A DNA stretch of 64,000 bases from Aphrocallistes beatrix (lineage: Eukaryota > Porifera > Hexactinellida > Sceptrulophora > Aphrocallistidae), in contig OY725488.1 of NCBI GenBank assembly GCA_963281255.1, forward strand, positions 8,839,524 through 8,903,523. The letters are read 5' to 3'. How positions within the stretch are numbered: the first letter of the stretch is position 1; every line of letters starts with the position of its first letter. The position numbers were made by a program, and so were the translations under genes. The notes under the pieces were generated by a model. It saw only the letters and a list, made by a program, of their open reading frames with translations, had not been told where the DNA came from and ran no database searches. Below, piece after piece: positions 61,733 through 64,000 of the stretch.

Positions 61733-62194
61733 TTACTTGCTTAATAGCATGGGCACAAATTCCTCGAGGTTTATCTCACCATCTCCGTCCTGATCCGCCT
61801 CTCTGATCATGTCACTCACTTCTTCATCAGTGAGCTTCTCTCCCAGCGTAGTCATCACGTACCTCAGCTCTCCTGCGCTGATACGACCGCTTCCATCTTT
61901 ATCAAACACCTTGAATGCCTCTCTGATGTCATTCTCAGAGTCACTCTCTGTTATCCTTTTCGCCATCATCGTCAAGAACTCCTTGAAATCAATAGTCCCA
62001 TTCCCATCAAGGTCTACCTCATTGATCATGTCCTGGAGCTCAGCTTCAGTTGGGTTCTGGCCGAGAGAACGAATGAGTGTGCCCAGTTCTTTTGTCGTAA
62101 TGGAGCCATCGCCCTGCTTGTCGAATAGAACAAATGCTTCTCTAAACTGCTCAAGTTGCTCTTCACTCAAACTGGTGCTCGCATTAGTAGCCAT
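61733..62194 (-). CDS. calmodulin-like protein, intronless
   Basis: 153 residues with four canonical EF-hand loops: [36 protein letters not shown] and [12 protein letters not shown], all with acidic position 12. The frame [71 protein letters not shown] is that of calmodulin, but with a Ser/Thr-rich N-terminal extension of four residues and a few dozen substitutions relative to the near-invariant animal protein. Probably a divergent paralogue beside a canonical calmodulin elsewhere. It should be a cytosolic calcium sensor. A clear TATA box lies about 62-71 bp upstream of the ATG. Confidence 0.9.
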   Translation of the reverse strand: MATNASTSLSEEQLEQFREAFVLFDKQGDGSITTKELGTLIRSLGQNPTEAELQDMINEVDLDGNGTIDFKEFLTMMAKRITESDSENDIREAFKVFDKDGSGRISAGELRYVMTTLGEKLTDEEVSDMIREADQDGDGEINLEEFVPMLLSK

Positions 62195-62255
62195 TTCAAT
62201 AATAATAATTCAGAATGTTCTGTAGTGTATTTGACTATTAGAGCAGTAGTACTAG

Positions 62256-62265
62256 TTTTATATAG
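62256..62265 (-). promoter_or_regulatory. TATA box of the calmodulin-like gene
   Basis: Minus-strand TATATAAAAC with a CTATATAAAACTAG context, 62-71 bp before the ATG. Spacing fits a 5'UTR of about 30-40 nt. Confidence 0.55.
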
Positions 62266-62960
62266 TTTCAATCCACAGGTTGTGCTGAATATACAACTGC
62301 ATATAGTCTCGAGTCAGCTACGTATGTTTGCCACATGGAAATTACATAAAAACAATTTTGAATGGTATTGTAAAGAAATATCCACACTCGTTTACGATTA
62401 CACTCTGAGCTTCTATATGATGGAAGGCCTGAGGTAGGCGAATTTCCGCGAAAGCTAACGCGAGGAATATCACAAGTTTGATCTAAGTAAAACCATAAAT
62501 ATGAAAGGATTTAAGAAGACAGTGATAAGATGGTAAAGTAAGTAACGCCAAAGTTTAAGCCTTTATAATACTTATTGACAACTTGATAATATAACGCGTA
62601 AAGAAGCAATAGGTTTTATCATGAATTATACAATATTATCAGAAAACAATTTGAGTTTGAATTTTAGAATTATGAAAAGGAAATCGAGAGCAAATGAACC
62701 AAACATTAGATCATAAAAAGTATAATTGTTTCTTAGAAATCTAAAGGCATACTTAAATAATCTATCTAGTTACTAGTATAATGATTCTGAAGTGAATATT
62801 CTATCAAGGTCAAATTCAAGCTCACTCATTCTAAGAACATAACAACAAACAAGAAACTAAGGAATGATCTAATTATGAGGACGCAGATTCATAAAAGAGA
62901 TCCAATCAAGAGAAAGATGATTGCAACTCATACATCAAAGTAACTCAGAAAAATAACAAA
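62266..62960. other. spacer between divergent calmodulin-like and phospholipase genes
   Basis: AT-rich, no repeats recognised; the two genes diverge from here so both promoters lie within or beside it. Confidence 0.4.
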
Positions 62961-62971
62961 AATGTAAGTTG

Positions 62972-62979
62972 ATATAAAA
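62972..62979 (+). promoter_or_regulatory. TATA-like box of the phospholipase gene
   Basis: ATATAAAA about 30-38 bp before the ATG at 63010; if used the 5'UTR would be very short. Confidence 0.35.
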
Positions 62980-63009
62980 GTGGGAATCACAAGATTAGCA
63001 AGAATACTC

Positions 63010-64000
63010 ATGAACCAAGTACATGGAAAAATAGTATTCTGCCTCTTCCTGTCTATCTCATTAGTTCGCTCACTCGACGCTGAACAATTCTCCAACGCAT
63101 TAACCCCACTAATTCCCGTTGAGATACCCCTGAGCCCCCAAGAACAGAATTTCACGTGTAACCCTCCAAAGAAACTAACAACGACCATCTACACCATTCA
63201 CTTCCCTTGTGAAGGGAACCTGGGAGGAAATCCAGCGAGGAATGTACACGAATTAAAGCCGTCTGATGTATCTGTAGTCGCTGCACTCGGGGATTCGATA
63301 TCAACAGGAGTTTTCGCTAAGAATCCAACGATGGACATATGTCTGATGAGGAAAATGCCAGAGTACAGAGGAGTATCGTGGAGTATTGGAGGAGATCTGA
63401 ACATTAGCTATCTACTCACTTTACCGAACATACTCAAACAGTATAACCCCATGGTGAAGGGCTACTCAACGGGGTTGGGCACGGAGTGGGATGATGGCAT
63501 GGGATTTAATATGGCGGTGAGTGGAGCTAAGTCTTCTGATCTTCCAATCCAAGCCATGAGATTGGTGGAGAGATTGAGGAATGATCCAAGTATTAACTAC
63601 TCGGAAGATTGGAAAATTGTTACTCTATTTATTGGCGGAAATGATTTGTGCAGGGCCTGCCAGCAACCTGACAGGTACTCAGCTAGGAACTTCTATCTCC
63701 ATCTCAAAACCACAGTAGACATCCTATCAATGATACCGCGCACATATGTGAACATAGCTCAGGTCGTGGATGTATATGAGCTAAGGAACCTCAATAATGA
63801 ATACTGTACCTTGATTCACGCTATTTTCAAAGTACTAGGCCAGTGTCTATGCATGTCTAACAGTAGCAGCAGCAGCATACACTCTCAGTATGCTGAAGCA
63901 CTGAGGAAGCTGGAGGAGGAGTATCAAACAGAGGATAGAGACGACTTCTCTGTCGTGGTCCAACCGTTCTTTGAACAAATCAAGTTGAGTGAGTTAGAAA
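63010..64000 (+). CDS. PLB1: phospholipase B1-like GDSL lipase, 5' part
   Basis: An open frame of 330 codons runs off the right edge without a stop. Signal peptide about 1-24 (KIVFCLFLSISLVRSLDA). The GDSL-family blocks are present: block I AALGDSIS with the nucleophile Ser at about 96; SWSIGGD and LPNILKQYNP; block II NMAVSGAKSSDLP; block III FIGGNDLC (about 207-214). The wording from RGVSWSIGGD to VVVQPFFEQ matches one repeat of animal phospholipase B1, a secreted or apical membrane enzyme with phospholipase A1/A2, lysophospholipase and retinyl-ester hydrolase activity. The catalytic DxxH block lies beyond the window. Mammalian PLB1 has four such repeats; the number here is unknown. No intron in the visible part. 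The first ATG after the TATA-like box was taken as start. Confidence 0.93.
   Translation, partial: MNQVHGKIVFCLFLSISLVRSLDAEQFSNALTPLIPVEIPLSPQEQNFTCNPPKKLTTTIYTIHFPCEGNLGGNPARNVHELKPSDVSVVAALGDSISTGVFAKNPTMDICLMRKMPEYRGVSWSIGGDLNISYLLTLPNILKQYNPMVKGYSTGLGTEWDDGMGFNMAVSGAKSSDLPIQAMRLVERLRNDPSINYSEDWKIVTLFIGGNDLCRACQQPDRYSARNFYLHLKTTVDILSMIPRTYVNIAQVVDVYELRNLNNEYCTLIHAIFKVLGQCLCMSNSSSSSIHSQYAEALRKLEEEYQTEDRDDFSVVVQPFFEQIKLSELE

Noticed and set aside
1..64000. tRNA, rRNA or snRNA genes
   Set aside because: I looked for tRNA A/B-box patterns and cloverleaf-like hairpins; the GC-rich hairpins found belong to the Helitron-like repeat and do not form a tRNA.

Overview
The window is from a metazoan nuclear genome, most probably an early-branching aquatic invertebrate; a sponge is my best guess, at low confidence. 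Grounds: an Eph-type receptor tyrosine kinase with ligand-binding, transmembrane, kinase and SAM regions; a PDZ-containing class XVIII myosin; a dynein-arm assembly factor (DNAAF4), implying motile cilia; RAB3GAP1, CDC27, RNF170, MRPL40, SmE, calmodulin and phospholipase B. Coding regions are strikingly intron-poor (MYO18, RAB3GAP1, CDC27 and Eph are single uninterrupted frames of 2.6-6.5 kb). Intergenic DNA is AT-rich and packed with non-autonomous transposons.

Layout. 1-17.3 kb: five minus-strand genes in close tandem order: an FKBP4-like immunophilin (the only gene with visible introns, cut by the left edge), SmE, RAB3GAP1, an unidentified coiled-coil protein and MYO18. 17.3-33.7 kb: MRPL40 and CDC27 (minus), DNAAF4 (plus), Eph receptor, a centrin-like EF-hand protein and RNF170 (minus), separated by TE-derived spacers. 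34.7-60.1 kb: an accessory region with seven same-strand copies of a roughly 282-residue NHL-like beta-propeller gene (six intact, one frameshifted), embedded in a TE nest. 61.7-64 kb: an intronless calmodulin paralogue and the 5' part of a phospholipase B gene that runs off the right edge.

The conserved genes are unrelated housekeeping and signalling functions; nothing suggests one pathway. The novelty lies at 34-61 kb. A 2.78-kb foldback transposon with CAC termini carries a decayed gene whose cysteine pattern resembles the N-terminal zinc region of RAG1. The beta-propeller array can be ordered in time by TE insertions with exact target-site duplications and matching empty sites in sister copies (hAT-type CCTCAAGG, MULE-like GCATGAATC, hAT-type ATTAAAAC). 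Two TA-flanked foldback elements are built around ATGCATAAT palindromes. A dispersed Helitron-like family accounts for most of the GC-rich hairpin patches.

All gene identities rest on recognising protein motifs by eye; no searches were run.
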